Source: Idiomarinaceae bacterium (GTDB lineage Bacteria; Pseudomonadota; Gammaproteobacteria; Enterobacterales; Alteromonadaceae). Taken from it: a DNA stretch of 64,000 nt. Shown in pieces: positions 1-10,429 of the stretch. Every line of letters starts with the position of its first letter. Position 1 is the stretch's first letter. A program made the translations under genes and the position numbers. The DNA is taken from positions 62,001 to 126,000 of the forward strand of contig NYWU01000041.1 in the NCBI GenBank assembly GCA_002685255.1. Direction: 5' to 3'. The notes under the pieces are model-generated. The model was not told the origin of the DNA, did no database searches, and saw nothing but the letters and a program-made list of their open reading frames with translations.

Positions 1-712
1 AGTTCAGCAGCGTCTTGAGGCGGCGCTCAGTAAAGTGGCCGATGAACCCGTGGAAACCGTTTGCGCAGGACGCACTGATGCAGGGGTTCATGCGACTAAC
101 CAGGTCGTGCATTTTGATGTGTCGACGTCGCGCCGGGCGGCTGCTTGGACGCTTGGCGTCAATAGTCACCTGCCGCCTGATATTGCTGTGCGATGGGCAC
201 AGCCCGTCGACGACAGTTTTAGCGCACGATTCAGTGCGACGGCGCGTCGTTATCGTTATATCATCGCCAACAATTCGTTACGACCTGGTATCCATAGTCA
301 TGGCGTGAGTCACTATCATCACCCGTTGGACGTGGTCGCGATGCAAGCTGCGACGCCAGCATTATTGGGTGAGCATGACTTTAGTGCTTTTCGTGCCGCG
401 CAGTGTCAGTCACATTCGGCTCATCGCGAAGTGACTCACCTCAATGTCCATCGCCGTGGTGATTTCATTATCGTCGATATTAAAGCCAATGCCTTCTTGC
501 ATCATATGGTGCGTAATATCGTGGGTAGCCTCATTGTTATAGGTCGTCATCAACAAGATCCCACTTGGCTCGGTGAACTACTAGCTGGAAAAGACCGCAC
601 CCAAGCAGCGGCGACTGCCAAGCCAGGCGGTTTGTACTTGGTCGAAGTGGATTACCCAGACGAATGGCAGCTACCCAACGCTGAACCCGGTCCGCTTTGG
701 TTTACAGAGTGA
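1..712 (+). CDS. truA: tRNA pseudouridine(38-40) synthase TruA, 5'-truncated
   Basis: TruA isomerises uridines 38, 39 and 40 in the anticodon stem of many tRNAs. The window opens inside the gene: the frame is already open from base 2 and reads [17 protein letters not shown], typical of the N-terminal region of the family, so a GTG at 35 is internal and not the start. The catalytic motif [11 protein letters not shown] follows, its first Asp (in RTD) being the nucleophile. The C-terminal half has the family-typical [12 protein letters not shown] and [18 protein letters not shown] segments. About 236 residues are visible, so only some 25-30 N-terminal residues should be missing. The gene lies upstream of accD and folC as in enterobacteria. 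Confidence 0.95.
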   Translation, partial: VQQRLEAALSKVADEPVETVCAGRTDAGVHATNQVVHFDVSTSRRAAAWTLGVNSHLPPDIAVRWAQPVDDSFSARFSATARRYRYIIANNSLRPGIHSHGVSHYHHPLDVVAMQAATPALLGEHDFSAFRAAQCQSHSAHREVTHLNVHRRGDFIIVDIKANAFLHHMVRNIVGSLIVIGRHQQDPTWLGELLAGKDRTQAAATAKPGGLYLVEVDYPDEWQLPNAEPGPLWFTE

Positions 713-743
713 TAAAAAACAGCGACTGTTACGACCTCTTTGC

Positions 744-771
744 TTGACCCATTTGTGCTACCATGTAATCT
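744..771 (+). promoter_or_regulatory. Probable sigma-70 promoter for accD
   Basis: TTGACC (744-749) and TAATCT (766-771) are separated by 16 bases, about 40 bases before the accD start. This would let accD-folC-dedD be transcribed independently of truA. It was read by eye only. Confidence 0.55.
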
Positions 772-810
772 ATTCAAAATTTTTTATTAAAGCTGATTAA
801 GCGGACCATT

Positions 811-1692
811 ATGAGCTGGATTGAACGTATTCTTGCTAAACCTAAAGTCAACAAACGTCGCAACGTTCCCGAAGGTGTGTGGAGCAAGTGTGCTGCGTGC
901 GATGCTATTTTGTATCGTAACGACTTAGACCGTAGTTTAAATGTGTGCCCTAAGTGTGGTCATCACATGCGCTTGACGGGCCGCGAACGGTTACGCATCT
1001 TTTTAGATGAGGCAGGCGTCTCAGAAATAGCGGCGGATCTTGAACCTAAAGATATCCTAAAGTTTAAAGACTCGAAAAAGTACAAAGACCGCATTGCAGC
1101 TGCACAGAAAAGTAGTGGCGAAAAAGATGCATTAATTGCACAACGCGGAACGGTATTAGGCGTTCCCGTGGTCGCTGTAGCGTTTGACTTTAACTTTATG
1201 GGTGGCTCGATGGCCTCCGTAGTAGGCGCTAAGTTTGTGCAAGCCGCTGAGCTCTGCTTAGAACATAACCTACCGTTGGTGTGCTTCTCGGCTTCCGGTG
1301 GAGCGCGCATGCAAGAGGCGCTAATGTCACTGATGCAAATGGCAAAAACCTCTGCTGCGTTGGCTAAAATGAGTGAGGCAGGTCTGCCGTATATTTCTAT
1401 TCTGACAGACCCAACCATGGGGGGGGTGAGTGCTAGTTTGGCAATGCTCGGAGATATCCATATTGCTGAGCCCAAAGCATTGATTGGTTTCGCTGGTCCT
1501 CGCGTTATCGAACAGACGGTACGCCAAACCTTACCTGAGGGTTTTCAGCGTGCTGAATTCCTATTAGAGCATGGTGCCATTGATATGATTGTTGATCGTC
1601 GAGAGATGCGGTCAACGGTGGCACGTCTGTTAGCTAAGTTCCAAAACCTAGAAAGCCCGGCACAAAGCGAAATGGAAGCAGCTGATTTGTGA
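811..1692 (+). CDS. accD: Acetyl-CoA carboxylase, carboxyltransferase subunit beta
   Basis: AccD is the beta subunit of the carboxyltransferase half of acetyl-CoA carboxylase. With AccA it transfers the carboxyl group from carboxybiotin-BCCP to acetyl-CoA, giving malonyl-CoA for fatty-acid synthesis in the cytoplasm. The 293-residue protein has the expected N-terminal four-cysteine zinc ribbon (Cys27, Cys30, Cys46, Cys49), followed by a crotonase-like carboxyltransferase core with [19 protein letters not shown] and [12 protein letters not shown], which form the oxyanion and acyl-CoA pocket in the family. Length is slightly below the E. coli protein (304). The stop codon overlaps the likely folC start by one base, so the two are probably translationally coupled. 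Confidence 0.97.
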   Translation: MSWIERILAKPKVNKRRNVPEGVWSKCAACDAILYRNDLDRSLNVCPKCGHHMRLTGRERLRIFLDEAGVSEIAADLEPKDILKFKDSKKYKDRIAAAQKSSGEKDALIAQRGTVLGVPVVAVAFDFNFMGGSMASVVGAKFVQAAELCLEHNLPLVCFSASGGARMQEALMSLMQMAKTSAALAKMSEAGLPYISILTDPTMGGVSASLAMLGDIHIAEPKALIGFAGPRVIEQTVRQTLPEGFQRAEFLLEHGAIDMIVDRREMRSTVARLLAKFQNLESPAQSEMEAADL

Positions 1693-2969
1693 TGAGCGAG
1701 CACATGATAGCCCCGACAGCGAATAGTTCGCTGTCGGACTGGCTGACCTACCTTGAAAAAATACATCCAACAGAAATTGACCTTGGCCTAGAGCGCTCTC
1801 ATCAAGTGCGCGATCGTGCCGAACTTAAACAGCCGGCTCGGTTTACCATGACTGTCGCGGGTACTAACGGCAAAGGCAGTACCGTAGCCATGCTATCCTC
1901 AGTGCTGCAACAGGCCGGCTATAAAGTGGGTGTTTACACGTCACCTCATTTGGTGGACTACCGAGAGCGCGTACAAATCAATAACGCCATGTTACCCGAA
2001 GCGGATCATGCCGCAGCTTTTGCTGCTATCAACGACGCTCGCCAAGGAACCTCGTTGACTTATTTCGAAATGGGTACATTAGCGGCGCTTTGGTTGATGC
2101 AACGCGCTGAACTTGATGTCGCCATTCTCGAGGTAGGGCTAGGAGGTCGGCTCGATGCCGTGAATGTCGTGGATGCTGATGTAGCCGTTATCACCAGTAT
2201 CGGCATTGATCATGTTCAATTTCTTGGTGATAACCGCGAAAAAATAGGCTTTGAAAAGGCCGGGATTGCGCGCCGCGATACACCATTGATCTGCGGTGAC
2301 AACTATCCACCAAAGAGCATTGCGGCGCACGCCTCATCGATCAGTGCAGATCTGAAACAGGTCGGGCGTGACTTTTCAAGCAAACGATATGATGACCACT
2401 GGCACTATTACGGCTTGAACGTCAATTTATTTGATTTACCGTTGCCGCAGTTGCCCCTGATCAATGCAGTAACGACTCTGGCGGCATTAGAATGCTTACC
2501 TCTTGCAGTCAGTGAAGATGCGATTAAAGTTGGTCTAGCTAAGGCTTCCCTAATGGGGCGTATGCAGCGGCTGCTATATCGGCAAGTTGATGTATTGCTG
2601 GACGTGGCTCACAATGGTCATGCGGCACATTATGTGGCTCAGCAATTAGCGCGCACGCCCCATCCCGAGATCATAGCTGTCGTGGGAATGCTAAAAGATA
2701 AAGATGCCAACAGCGTGTTTGAAGCATTAACTCCTCATATTACTGAGTGGGCGTTAGGCACCTTGCATGAACCGCGTGGCAATAAGGCAGAACAGTTGGC
2801 CGCTTGCGAGGCGCTCAATAGTGCTGCTGTAAATTGCTTCGATGACATTGAAGCAGCCTTTGATTTTGCCATTGAGCGGGCACAACAAAAAAACGCACTG
2901 GTTTTCGCGTTTGGCTCGTTTTACACTGTAGGGCATATCTTCGCAAAAATTAATTCGTCTAACGGATAG
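1692..2969 (+). CDS. folC: Bifunctional dihydrofolate synthase / folylpolyglutamate synthase
   Basis: FolC adds glutamate to dihydropteroate and then extends the polyglutamate tail of folates, an ATP-dependent Mur-ligase-type reaction. The 425-residue protein shows the family P-loop AGTNGKGS near residue 60, then YTSPHLVDYRERVQI, the Mur-ligase segment VGLGGRLDAVNV and a C-terminal domain with LLDVAHNGHAA. I place the start at ATG 1692, which overlaps the accD stop (TGATG); a GTG three bases earlier is possible. The gene sits between accD and dedD as in E. coli, and it links with folP and folD elsewhere in the window only through the shared folate pathway. Confidence 0.95.
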   Translation: MSEHMIAPTANSSLSDWLTYLEKIHPTEIDLGLERSHQVRDRAELKQPARFTMTVAGTNGKGSTVAMLSSVLQQAGYKVGVYTSPHLVDYRERVQINNAMLPEADHAAAFAAINDARQGTSLTYFEMGTLAALWLMQRAELDVAILEVGLGGRLDAVNVVDADVAVITSIGIDHVQFLGDNREKIGFEKAGIARRDTPLICGDNYPPKSIAAHASSISADLKQVGRDFSSKRYDDHWHYYGLNVNLFDLPLPQLPLINAVTTLAALECLPLAVSEDAIKVGLAKASLMGRMQRLLYRQVDVLLDVAHNGHAAHYVAQQLARTPHPEIIAVVGMLKDKDANSVFEALTPHITEWALGTLHEPRGNKAEQLAACEALNSAAVNCFDDIEAAFDFAIERAQQKNALVFAFGSFYTVGHIFAKINSSNG

Positions 2970-2978
2970 GAGTTCAAC

Positions 2979-3512
2979 TTGGCAAGTCGGTTGCAAAACA
3001 GAATTGTGGGCTCCCTTATTTTGGTCGCGCTCGCGGTTATCATTTTACCAGATGTTCTAGATGGTAAAAAAACGGAGGCGGTTGAAGACTTCGAAACGAT
3101 CCCCTTGAAACCCGAACAGAGCGATTCGTTGCAGGCACCGACCCAGTTTGAGCCTCAGCCTGTTGCTGCGAGTGAGCAGCAGAATGATGAAGTGACAGCG
3201 GATGATGCGCCAATCGTTGATGCACAAAAGCAAGTGAAAGCGCCGCAACGCGAAATGAAGTCAGTAACATTGAGCGGCGATGCGTATGTTATTCAGCTCG
3301 GTGCATTTAGTAATCGCGACAGTGTGTTGGCATTACAAAAGCAGTTACAAGATAAAGGTTTTGCAGTATTTATCGAGCCTGGTGGAAGCCAAGGGCAATT
3401 GACTAAGCTGATGGTAGGTCCGGACGCATCGAAGCAAGCCTTGGAACAGCAATTGAGTGCGCTGAAAGAATTAACCGGTCTGCAAGGCAAGGTATTAAGT
3501 TATAAACCGTAA
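2979..3512 (+). CDS. dedD: SPOR-domain inner-membrane protein, DedD-like
   Basis: DedD-type proteins are bitopic septal-ring proteins whose C-terminal SPOR domain binds denuded peptidoglycan glycans at the division site. This 177-residue protein has a short cytoplasmic N terminus, one membrane helix at about residues 7-25 (GSLILVALAVIILPDVL), a low-complexity acidic and Gln-rich linker, and a SPOR domain from about residue 100 (YVIQLGAFSNRDSVLALQKQ) to the end. The start is TTG 2979, supported by AGGAG at 2968-2972 just after the folC stop; no ATG lies near. Assignment rests on domain layout plus position between folC and cvpA, the enterobacterial dedD slot. Confidence 0.85.
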   Translation: MASRLQNRIVGSLILVALAVIILPDVLDGKKTEAVEDFETIPLKPEQSDSLQAPTQFEPQPVAASEQQNDEVTADDAPIVDAQKQVKAPQREMKSVTLSGDAYVIQLGAFSNRDSVLALQKQLQDKGFAVFIEPGGSQGQLTKLMVGPDASKQALEQQLSALKELTGLQGKVLSYKP

Positions 3513-3586
3513 AGAAATAAAAAAAGCCGCATTTTTAATTCGATTCTGTTAAAATCTGCTCACTTTTTCAGTGCGACTGAGTGCTT

Positions 3587-4081
3587 ATGCTCTGGATAGA
3601 TTACGCAATCATCATCATTATCACCATTTCAACCTTGGTGAGTTTGATTCGAGGCTTCGTTAAGGAAGCCGTATCTTTAGTGATATGGATAGCAGCTTTT
3701 GTTATCTCGAGTCAGTTCTACAAAGATTTAGCCGTATATTTTACTGAAATCCAAGATCCGCTTGTCCGAAATGCGGCCGCAATTGCCGCCTTATTTATTG
3801 CTACGCTGATAATCGGCGCCATCCTTAACTACATCCTGTCTAAACTCGTTCAACACACGGGACTGTCTGGTACAGACCGAGTGCTTGGTTTAGTGTTTGG
3901 CGCGCTTCGAGGCGTATTAATTGTGAGTGCATTATTATTTTTCATGGACTCATTTACCACCCTCTCGAACAGTGAGTGGTGGCGGGAATCGGTATTGATA
4001 CCGCATTTTGGCGTGTTTATTCAGTGGTTTTTTGAATATCTAGAAAGCAGTTCAAGTTTTTTAGTCCCGCAATCAGTCTAA
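3587..4081 (+). CDS. cvpA: CvpA family membrane protein
   Basis: CvpA is a small polytopic inner-membrane protein, needed for colicin V production in E. coli and implicated in envelope homeostasis; its molecular function is unclear. The 164-residue product has about four hydrophobic segments and the family opening [21 protein letters not shown] chose ATG 3587 over the upstream GTG 3581 because the protein then starts MLWIDYA, as in enterobacterial CvpA. A TAAAAT (3550-3555) may be its -10 element but has no convincing -35. It lies 15 bases upstream of purF, the usual operon. I looked for a PurR box in the leader and did not see one. Confidence 0.92.
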   Translation: MLWIDYAIIIIITISTLVSLIRGFVKEAVSLVIWIAAFVISSQFYKDLAVYFTEIQDPLVRNAAAIAALFIATLIIGAILNYILSKLVQHTGLSGTDRVLGLVFGALRGVLIVSALLFFMDSFTTLSNSEWWRESVLIPHFGVFIQWFFEYLESSSSFLVPQSV

Positions 4082-4096
4082 GAGGGTCGTAAAGTT

Positions 4097-5614
4097 ATGT
4101 GTGGTATCGTTGGTATCGTCGGCAAACAGCCGGTCAATCAAGCGCTGTATGACGGCTTAACCATGCTCCAACACCGCGGACAGGATGCTGCCGGCATCAT
4201 GACGGTGGATGAGTACAATACATTGCGCTTACGCAAGGCCAATGGTTTGGTGCGTGATGTATTTCATACACGTCATATGCATCGTCTCGCTGGCAATGTC
4301 GGCATTGGTCACGTGCGTTATCCGACAGCGGGCAGCTCAAGTTCTGCTGAGGCACAACCGTTCTATGTTAATTCGCCCTTCGGCATTGCCATGGCGCACA
4401 ATGGTAACTTAACGAATGCGTCGGATGTGCACGCTCACTTATTTAAGACCGCGCGTCGCCATATTAATACGACGTCGGATTCAGAAATATTGTTGAACGT
4501 ATTTGCCAATGAGCTCGACAAAAATGAGAGTCTTGAACTCAGTGCAGATGACGTATTTAGAACGATCACCGCAGTGCATCGTAAAGTGCGTGGTGCTTAT
4601 GCTGTTGTATCGATGATCTTAGGTCATGGCTTGGTTGCTTTTCGCGACCCGTGGGGCATTCGTCCACTTGCGCTTGGTAAGCGTGAGACGGCAGAAGGTG
4701 ACGAATATATTGTTGCGTCAGAGAGTGTGGCGATCGATGGTACAGGCTTTAAATATGTGCGTGATGTAGAGCCGGGTGAAGCGATTTATATCACCAACGA
4801 TGGCCAACTATTTTCGCGTCAGTGTGCGGATAAGCCAAAGCATTGTCCTTGTATTTTTGAGTATGTCTATTTTGCCCGTCCTGACTCGTTTATTGATGGT
4901 ATCTCGGTGTATGCGTCGCGCGTGAACATGGGGCGTAAGCTGGGTGAGAAACTTAAGCGCGATTATGCTGACTTAGACATTGACGTGGTGATTCCTATTC
5001 CTGAAACCAGCTGTGATATCGCGTTAGAGATTGCTAGTGTCCTCGACCTACCGTACCGCCAAGGCTTCGTTAAAAATCGCTATATTGGCCGTACCTTTAT
5101 CATGCCGGGTCAAACACAACGCCGTAAGTCGGTGCGTCGTAAACTCAATGCGATCAGCGCTGAGTTTAAGGGCAAAAACGTGTTATTGGTGGATGACTCC
5201 ATCGTTCGTGGCACCACCTCGGAGCAAATCATCGAGATGGCTCGTGAAGCGGGTGCTAAGCGCGTCTATTTTGCCTCAGCGGCGCCTGAAATTCGGTTCC
5301 CTAATGTTTACGGTATCGATATGCCCAGTGCTAATGAATTGATTGGTCATGGCCGTGAAAGTAACGAAATTTGTGAGATGATCGGCGCTGATGGGCTTAT
5401 TTATCAGGACTTAGACGATCTTGTAGCCGCCGTCGGAGAAGAGAACACCAATGTTCAACGCTTTGAAACGTCAGTATTCAGTGGTGAGTACATTACGGGC
5501 GATATTAACCAAGACTACTTGGATGAGCTTGATGCGGCTCGTAATGACATGGCGAAAGCACAGCGTGATGGCGGCGGGGATGCAAACCTCGAGCTGCATA
5601 ACGACAATGACTAA
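4097..5614 (+). CDS. purF: Amidophosphoribosyltransferase
   Basis: PurF catalyses the committed step of de novo purine synthesis, replacing the pyrophosphate of PRPP with ammonia released from glutamine. The 505-residue protein has the same length as E. coli PurF. It begins MCGIVGI, giving the N-terminal nucleophile Cys after Met removal, with an Ntn glutaminase domain up to about residue 230 ([20 protein letters not shown]). The phosphoribosyltransferase domain follows, with PRPP-binding motif [13 protein letters not shown] near residues 362-374. A strong terminator follows 20 bases after the stop, so cvpA-purF ends here. Confidence 0.98.
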   Translation: MCGIVGIVGKQPVNQALYDGLTMLQHRGQDAAGIMTVDEYNTLRLRKANGLVRDVFHTRHMHRLAGNVGIGHVRYPTAGSSSSAEAQPFYVNSPFGIAMAHNGNLTNASDVHAHLFKTARRHINTTSDSEILLNVFANELDKNESLELSADDVFRTITAVHRKVRGAYAVVSMILGHGLVAFRDPWGIRPLALGKRETAEGDEYIVASESVAIDGTGFKYVRDVEPGEAIYITNDGQLFSRQCADKPKHCPCIFEYVYFARPDSFIDGISVYASRVNMGRKLGEKLKRDYADLDIDVVIPIPETSCDIALEIASVLDLPYRQGFVKNRYIGRTFIMPGQTQRRKSVRRKLNAISAEFKGKNVLLVDDSIVRGTTSEQIIEMAREAGAKRVYFASAAPEIRFPNVYGIDMPSANELIGHGRESNEICEMIGADGLIYQDLDDLVAAVGEENTNVQRFETSVFSGEYITGDINQDYLDELDAARNDMAKAQRDGGGDANLELHNDND

Positions 5615-5633
5615 CCCGTTAGGTTACGAAAAA

Positions 5634-5658
5634 GGGGCGCTTAGAGCGCCCCTTTTTT
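5634..5658. terminator. Rho-independent terminator between convergent purF and astB
   Basis: An 8-bp GC-rich stem, GGGGCGCT (5634-5641) with AGCGCCCC (5645-5652), has a 3-base loop and a run of six T on the plus strand. Only three A precede the stem, so it terminates purF well and may serve astB from the other side more weakly. Confidence 0.9.
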
Positions 5659-5674
5659 ATATCGTATTCTCGCC

Positions 5675-7021
5675 TTAGTCTTGTTGGAACGGGTATACCG
5701 AACCGAGTTTTAAGATCTGCGTTAACTCATCAAGCGCAGAGCGCGATTCTTCAAGTAGCGCAGGGTCACGTAAATCGTCAACGGCGAGCTCGTCGCGATA
5801 GTGTTTATCAACCCACTGAGTTAAGCGTTTATATAAGTCATCGCTCATTAAACAGTTCGGGTTAGCGGCTTTAAGCTCTTCGTCGTTGAGCGCTACGCGT
5901 AAACGCAAACATGCGGGTCCACCGCCGTTACGCATACTTTGTTTGACGTCAAAGAACTCGACGCGTTTGATAGGATTATCGCGTTGCACCAGTGACTCAA
6001 GGTACGCTTTTACACGCGGGTTTTCTTGACACTCTGTTGGTGCGATGAGGGTCATGATGCCATCCGGCGGTGTAATCAACTGGGTGTTAAATAAATAAGT
6101 TGATACGGCGTCCTGTACGCTCACCTCATCGGTTTTAACTTCGATGAAGTGTACTGGGGTATCGCCAAACTTTTGTTGGATTTCAGCGAATTTCTGCTCG
6201 GTATTACGGAATGCCTGCTCGTGATAGAACAATACGTTTTGGTTACCCACGGCTATCACGTCATTATGAAACACACCCTGATCAATAACATCGGGGTTTT
6301 GCTGAAGATAAACGGTGTTATCTTCGGTCAGACCATGTAATCGCGCAATGGCTTGAGAAGCTTCCAACGTTTGACGCGCGGGAAACTTACGCGGTGCAGG
6401 TTGGGTACTATCAAATGCACAACGGCCGTAAGTAAAGATCTCAACACCGGCATGACCGTATTGTTCACATAGACGCGTATGGTTTGCTGCGCCTTCATCG
6501 CCAAAGTGCTCGTTATCGGGCAGGTGAGTGTGATGCTCGAAATAGCGTTCATGCGCAAACATGGCTTTAAGAATATTGCCACTGGTTACTGGCTCGAGTG
6601 AGCGGTGAAACTTATTCGTTAAGTTAGCCGGTGTAAAATGCACTTTGCCATTTGCTGTATCGGCACTGGGTGATACAGTCGCTGCGTTGGCGGTCCACAT
6701 GCTTGATGCTGAGCACACCGCTTGGAAAATAGCCGGTGCTTCGGTTGCCGCTTTATATAATACTTCGCCATCGGTGCCGGTGAAGCCGAGGCGTCGCAAC
6801 GCATAAATATCTGGACGCTCTTGTGGCGCCAAAACACCTTGCTTCATGCCCATGTCGTGCAGCGCTTTCATCTTCATTAACCCTTGTAGGGCGGCGCTTT
6901 TAGGGCTAGAGGTAGCTTTTGCGTTGGCTAACGAGGCAACGTTGCCGAATGACAAACCAGCGTAATTGTGAGTCGGACCGACAAGGCCGTCATAATTCAC
7001 TTCAAAGTGTTGCATAGTCAC
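5675..7021 (-). CDS. astB: N-succinylarginine dihydrolase
   Basis: AstB hydrolyses N2-succinylarginine to succinylornithine, CO2 and two ammonia, step two of the arginine succinyltransferase (AST) catabolic pathway. The 448-residue protein matches the usual length (447 in E. coli) and the family opening [20 protein letters not shown]. The catalytic Cys lies in [13 protein letters not shown] (about residue 371). I use the GTG start at 7021, nine bases after an AAGGAG; an ATG two codons inside (7015) is the alternative. No other ast gene is adjacent. It is divergent from topA and ends 17 bases from the purF terminator. Confidence 0.95.
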   Translation of the reverse strand: MTMQHFEVNYDGLVGPTHNYAGLSFGNVASLANAKATSSPKSAALQGLMKMKALHDMGMKQGVLAPQERPDIYALRRLGFTGTDGEVLYKAATEAPAIFQAVCSASSMWTANAATVSPSADTANGKVHFTPANLTNKFHRSLEPVTSGNILKAMFAHERYFEHHTHLPDNEHFGDEGAANHTRLCEQYGHAGVEIFTYGRCAFDSTQPAPRKFPARQTLEASQAIARLHGLTEDNTVYLQQNPDVIDQGVFHNDVIAVGNQNVLFYHEQAFRNTEQKFAEIQQKFGDTPVHFIEVKTDEVSVQDAVSTYLFNTQLITPPDGIMTLIAPTECQENPRVKAYLESLVQRDNPIKRVEFFDVKQSMRNGGGPACLRLRVALNDEELKAANPNCLMSDDLYKRLTQWVDKHYRDELAVDDLRDPALLEESRSALDELTQILKLGSVYPFQQD

Positions 7022-7096
7022 GTATTCGCGCTCCTTTCGGGGGCTACTGTTTAGCCTAATATGATCGATTTAATCCCATTATACGTTGTTAATAAC

Positions 7097-7127
7097 GGCT
7101 TGTAAGCCTTTATTTTCGTGGGCTTAC
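7097..7127. repeat. Overlapping short inverted repeats in the astB-topA divergent region
   Basis: GGCTT-gt-AAGCC (7097-7108) overlaps a second inverted repeat, GTAAGCC (7102-7108) with GGCTTAC (7121-7127), so the middle arm can pair either way. No T-run follows. It could be an operator or leader hairpin for astB; no regulator is identifiable from this window. Confidence 0.4.
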
Positions 7128-7192
7128 CGAAAATTATGAGAGTCTGACTGTTTATCTAAATTGTGCGAATTTTTATCAAATACACAGGTTAT

Positions 7193-7215
7193 GGTTGTTT
7201 CTTAAGAAAATAACC
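7193..7215. promoter_or_regulatory. Palindromic operator candidate between astB and topA
   Basis: A perfect 12-base palindrome TTTCTTAAGAAA (7198-7209) is flanked by GGTT (7193-7196) and AACC (7212-7215), making a 23-base nearly symmetric element; a further GGTTAT at 7187-7192 matches ATAACC at 7210-7215. It lies about 40 bases upstream of the likely topA -35 and about 170 bases upstream of astB. Symmetry and position suggest a protein-binding site; the protein is unknown. Confidence 0.45.
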
Positions 7216-7246
7216 GATATATCTTAAAAAAGGCAGAATCATCGGG

Positions 7247-7274
7247 TTGCCACTTGTATTTCAGTGGTTATGAA
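7247..7274 (+). promoter_or_regulatory. Probable topA promoter
   Basis: TTGCCA (7247-7252) and TATGAA (7269-7274) are separated by 16 bases and end about 42 bases before the topA start. The 295-base astB-topA gap holds this, the two symmetric elements listed separately and nothing else I recognise. Confidence 0.45.
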
Positions 7275-7316
7275 CCTATATCGTCTGACAGTTAAAGAAA
7301 AGAGAAGCTAAACTCT

Positions 7317-9935
7317 ATGGCGAAATCGCTCGTTATTGTCGAGTCCCCGGCAAAAGCCAAAACAATTAATAAATACCTGGGTAACGATTTTATCGTGAAG
7401 TCCAGTGTAGGGCACGTGCGCGACCTTCCTACCAAGGCGGTAGAAAAGGTACCGAGTAAATCGGCGGCCGAAGTCCGCAAAATGTCGCCGGAGGACAAGG
7501 CGGCCTACCAACAGCAACGTGACTTTAAGCGCTTGGTTGCGCGGATGGGAATTGATCCCGAGCATGATTGGGATGCGCACTACGAGGTATTGCCCGGTAA
7601 GGAAAAAGTCGTTAAGGAACTTACCCAGCTCGCGAAAAAGTCAGACAAAGTCATCCTCGCGACGGATTTGGACCGCGAAGGGGAAGCGATCGCCTGGCAC
7701 TTACGTGAACTGATGGGCGGCGATAACGACCGTTATCAACGGGTGGTCTTCAACGAAATTACCAAAAATGCGATCCAAGATGCTTTCTCGCATCCAGCAC
7801 AACTCAATTTAGATCGTGTCAACGCACAACAAACGCGTCGTTTCTTAGACCGCGTCGTGGGCTTCATGGTATCGCCCCTGTTATGGAAGAAAATTGCTCG
7901 AGGACTATCTGCTGGACGCGTGCAGTCGGTTGCCGTGCGCTTGGTGGTCGAGCGCGAACGAGAGATTAAAGCCTTTGTACCGGAAGAATACTGGGATGTG
8001 CACGCTGATTTAGCCACACAGGCTAAAGACGATTTGCGTATGCAGGTCGTCAAGCAAGCCGGTGAAAACTTCAGGCCAGCGAACAAAGAACAGACCGATG
8101 CGGCATTGGCACAGTTAAAAGATGCCGACTATGAAATTATTTCTCGCGAAGACAAACCAACGTCAAGCAAGCCATCGGCGCCGTTTATCACGTCGACGCT
8201 GCAGCAGTCAGCCAGTACGCGTTTAGGTTTTGGTGTGAAGAAAACCATGACCCTAGCACAGCGCTTGTATGAAGCGGGTCACATTACCTACATGCGTACC
8301 GACTCAACCAATTTGAGTGCTGATGCAGTCAGCGCGTGTCGTGATTACATTGAGCAGAGCTTCGGAGCTAATTACCTGCCGAAACAACCTAATCGTTACG
8401 GTTCCAAAGAGGGCGCACAAGAAGCGCACGAAGCGATTCGTCCGTCGGATGTGAACGTTAAGGCTGATAAATTGGGAAGCATGGACCGTGATGCGCAACG
8501 GCTGTATGAGTTGATTTGGCGTCAGTTCGTTGCTTGTCAAATGGTGCCAGCAAAATACGACAGTACAACACTAACCGCACAGGCGGGCGACTTCGAACTC
8601 AAAGCGCGCGGTCGTGTGATGCGTTTCGCGGGTTGGACCAAAGTGCTACCGCCGTCATCGTCGAAGAAAGACAGCGATATGACCTTACCTGATATTGGCA
8701 AGGGCGAAGTATTAGCATTACAACAGTTGGAGCCGCAACAGCACTTCACTAAACCGCCGGCGCGCTACAGCGAAGCGTCGCTGGTCAAAGAATTAGAAAA
8801 GCGTGGCATTGGTCGTCCTTCAACCTATGCATCGATTATCTCTACGATTCAAGACCGCGGCTATGTAAAAGTGGAAAATCGACGCTTTTTCGCCGAAAAA
8901 ATGGGTGAAATCGTTAACGATCGACTCATTGAAAACTTTACCGAGTTAATGAATTACAACTTTACCGCGGAAATGGAGCAGGCGCTCGATGACATTGCCG
9001 CAGGCAAACGTAATTGGAAAGAAACGCTCGATAAGTTTTACGAGGACTTTAAAGCCAATCTCGAACAAGCTGAGCGCGACCCAAATGAAGGCGGTATGCG
9101 CGGCAATCAGATGGTCATGACCGATATTGAGTGTCCTAAATGTGGACGCGAAATGGGTATCCGTACTGCATCAACGGGCGTGTTCTTAGGTTGTTCAGGG
9201 TACAATCTACCGCCGAAAGAGCGGTGTACGCAGACGCTTAATCTGACGCCCGGTGAAGAAGCCGTTAAAGTGACTGACGAAGATGAGCGCGAGACAGAAG
9301 CTTTGCGCGCCAAAAAGCGTTGTACGAAATGCGGCACCGCAATGGATAGCTACCTCATCGATGAGAAACGCAAACTCCATGTGTGCGGTAATAACCCGAC
9401 CTGTGACGGTTATGTCATTGAAAAGGGTGAGTTTCGTATAAAAGGTTATGACGGACCGACCATTGAGTGTGATAAATGCGGTTCGGAGATGCAGCTCAAG
9501 ACGGGGCGTTTTGGTAAGTATTTTGATTGCACAAATGACGAGTGCAAGAATACGCGTAAGTTGTTGCGCAACGGAGAACCCGCGCCACCCAAAGAGGATC
9601 CTGTACCATTGCCCGAGCTTCCTTGCGAAGATTCCGATGCTTACTTTGTGTTACGTGATGGCGCTTCAGGTATTTTCTTATCAGCGAACACCTTTCCTAA
9701 GTCGCGTGAGACACGAGCGGTTAAGGTAAAAGAGCTTGCGCGGTTTAAAGACCGTTTGCCTGACAAGTTTAAGTATCTTGCTGAAGCGCCACAGGAAGAT
9801 GACGAGGGTAACGAGGCTATCGTGCGCTTCTCGCGGAAAAATAAAGAGCAATATGTAGTGACCGAGGTTAATAAAAAACAGACCGGTTGGAAGGCTCACT
9901 ACAAGGGCGGCAAGTGGGTTATCGATAAAAAATAA
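7317..9935 (+). CDS. topA: DNA topoisomerase I
   Basis: TopA is a type IA topoisomerase that relaxes negative supercoils behind RNA polymerase. The 872-residue protein opens with the Toprim domain ([20 protein letters not shown], and the acidic [13 protein letters not shown] motif). The core carries the active-site tyrosine in [11 protein letters not shown], at about residue 325, equivalent to Tyr319 of E. coli. The C-terminal part holds three zinc-ribbon-like units ([24 protein letters not shown] with downstream cysteines) and a basic tail, as in the long enterobacterial form. It is a single-gene transcription unit closed by a terminator 20 bases after the stop. Confidence 0.98.
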   Translation: MAKSLVIVESPAKAKTINKYLGNDFIVKSSVGHVRDLPTKAVEKVPSKSAAEVRKMSPEDKAAYQQQRDFKRLVARMGIDPEHDWDAHYEVLPGKEKVVKELTQLAKKSDKVILATDLDREGEAIAWHLRELMGGDNDRYQRVVFNEITKNAIQDAFSHPAQLNLDRVNAQQTRRFLDRVVGFMVSPLLWKKIARGLSAGRVQSVAVRLVVEREREIKAFVPEEYWDVHADLATQAKDDLRMQVVKQAGENFRPANKEQTDAALAQLKDADYEIISREDKPTSSKPSAPFITSTLQQSASTRLGFGVKKTMTLAQRLYEAGHITYMRTDSTNLSADAVSACRDYIEQSFGANYLPKQPNRYGSKEGAQEAHEAIRPSDVNVKADKLGSMDRDAQRLYELIWRQFVACQMVPAKYDSTTLTAQAGDFELKARGRVMRFAGWTKVLPPSSSKKDSDMTLPDIGKGEVLALQQLEPQQHFTKPPARYSEASLVKELEKRGIGRPSTYASIISTIQDRGYVKVENRRFFAEKMGEIVNDRLIENFTELMNYNFTAEMEQALDDIAAGKRNWKETLDKFYEDFKANLEQAERDPNEGGMRGNQMVMTDIECPKCGREMGIRTASTGVFLGCSGYNLPPKERCTQTLNLTPGEEAVKVTDEDERETEALRAKKRCTKCGTAMDSYLIDEKRKLHVCGNNPTCDGYVIEKGEFRIKGYDGPTIECDKCGSEMQLKTGRFGKYFDCTNDECKNTRKLLRNGEPAPPKEDPVPLPELPCEDSDAYFVLRDGASGIFLSANTFPKSRETRAVKVKELARFKDRLPDKFKYLAEAPQEDDEGNEAIVRFSRKNKEQYVVTEVNKKQTGWKAHYKGGKWVIDKK

Positions 9936-9955
9936 TCCATGACTGACTTAACAAA

Positions 9956-9982
9956 GGGGCGATCGGATATCGCCCCTTTTTT
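9956..9982 (+). terminator. topA terminator
   Basis: GGGGCGAT (9956-9963) pairs with ATCGCCCC (9969-9976) across a 5-base loop and is followed by six T. It isolates topA from the pilus cluster that starts 50 bases later. Confidence 0.9.
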
Positions 9983-10033
9983 ATGGGCTTTATAAAGTTT
10001 GGGGTATTGAATTAACTCAACTGAGTAAAGGTC

Positions 10034-10429
10034 ATGATCCTGCAAAAACTAACCTCCTATTTAGTGCTGATTGCCGCACTGACGAGTGGCGTGGTACCCA
10101 GCAGTGTGGCGCAAGATTGTTTATCGCTTGATTTAGGTCCCGCTGAGTTTGACCAGCCGATGCAGTGGCGATCAGAAAGCCAGGGCGTTGCTGCGATGGT
10201 TAGGGCTGGGCTGCTCGAGCCGCAGGTTATAAAATTGTTGAAGCAGCATTTGGCGATTAAGGTTGTCGATTGGCAGGCGTCGCATCACCATCAATGGCCG
10301 ACGGATTACTTGCTTGAGGCCGACAATTGGCAAGGTTTTTTTACCCGTCTACTTAAACCATTTGGTTTGCAACTGGTGCTTTACGCCAATCAAGGCGCGG
10401 TGGTGCGTTATCAGGAATCCCCGTTGTGA
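10034..10429 (+). CDS. Small exported protein, TcpQ/PilL C-terminal-like, first gene of type IVb pilus cluster
   Basis: The 131-residue protein has a clear signal peptide (LTSYLVLIAALTSGVVPSSVA, cut near residue 26), so it is periplasmic. Its C-terminal half, YLLEADNWQGFFTRLLKPFG followed by LQLVLYANQGAVVRY, resembles the small domain of TcpQ/PilL accessory proteins that assist secretin assembly in type IVb pili; this is pattern recognition, not a scored match. The next gene, a secretin, starts at a GTG overlapping this stop by four bases, supporting a joint role. I recognise no catalytic motif. The promoter is unclear in the 50 bases after the topA terminator; AAAGG lies just before the ATG. 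Confidence 0.7.
   Translation: MILQKLTSYLVLIAALTSGVVPSSVAQDCLSLDLGPAEFDQPMQWRSESQGVAAMVRAGLLEPQVIKLLKQHLAIKVVDWQASHHHQWPTDYLLEADNWQGFFTRLLKPFGLQLVLYANQGAVVRYQESPL

Noticed and set aside
963-1475. 170-residue reading frame opposite accD
   Set aside because: It is a shadow of accD codons on the other strand, with no ribosome-binding site and no family features.
3513-3586. PurR box in the cvpA-purF leader
   Set aside because: No sequence resembling ACGCAAACGTTTNCNT was found there.
7160-7185. ArgR box upstream of astB
   Set aside because: A GAATTTTTAT core exists but the flanking TG/CA positions do not fit the ArgR consensus.
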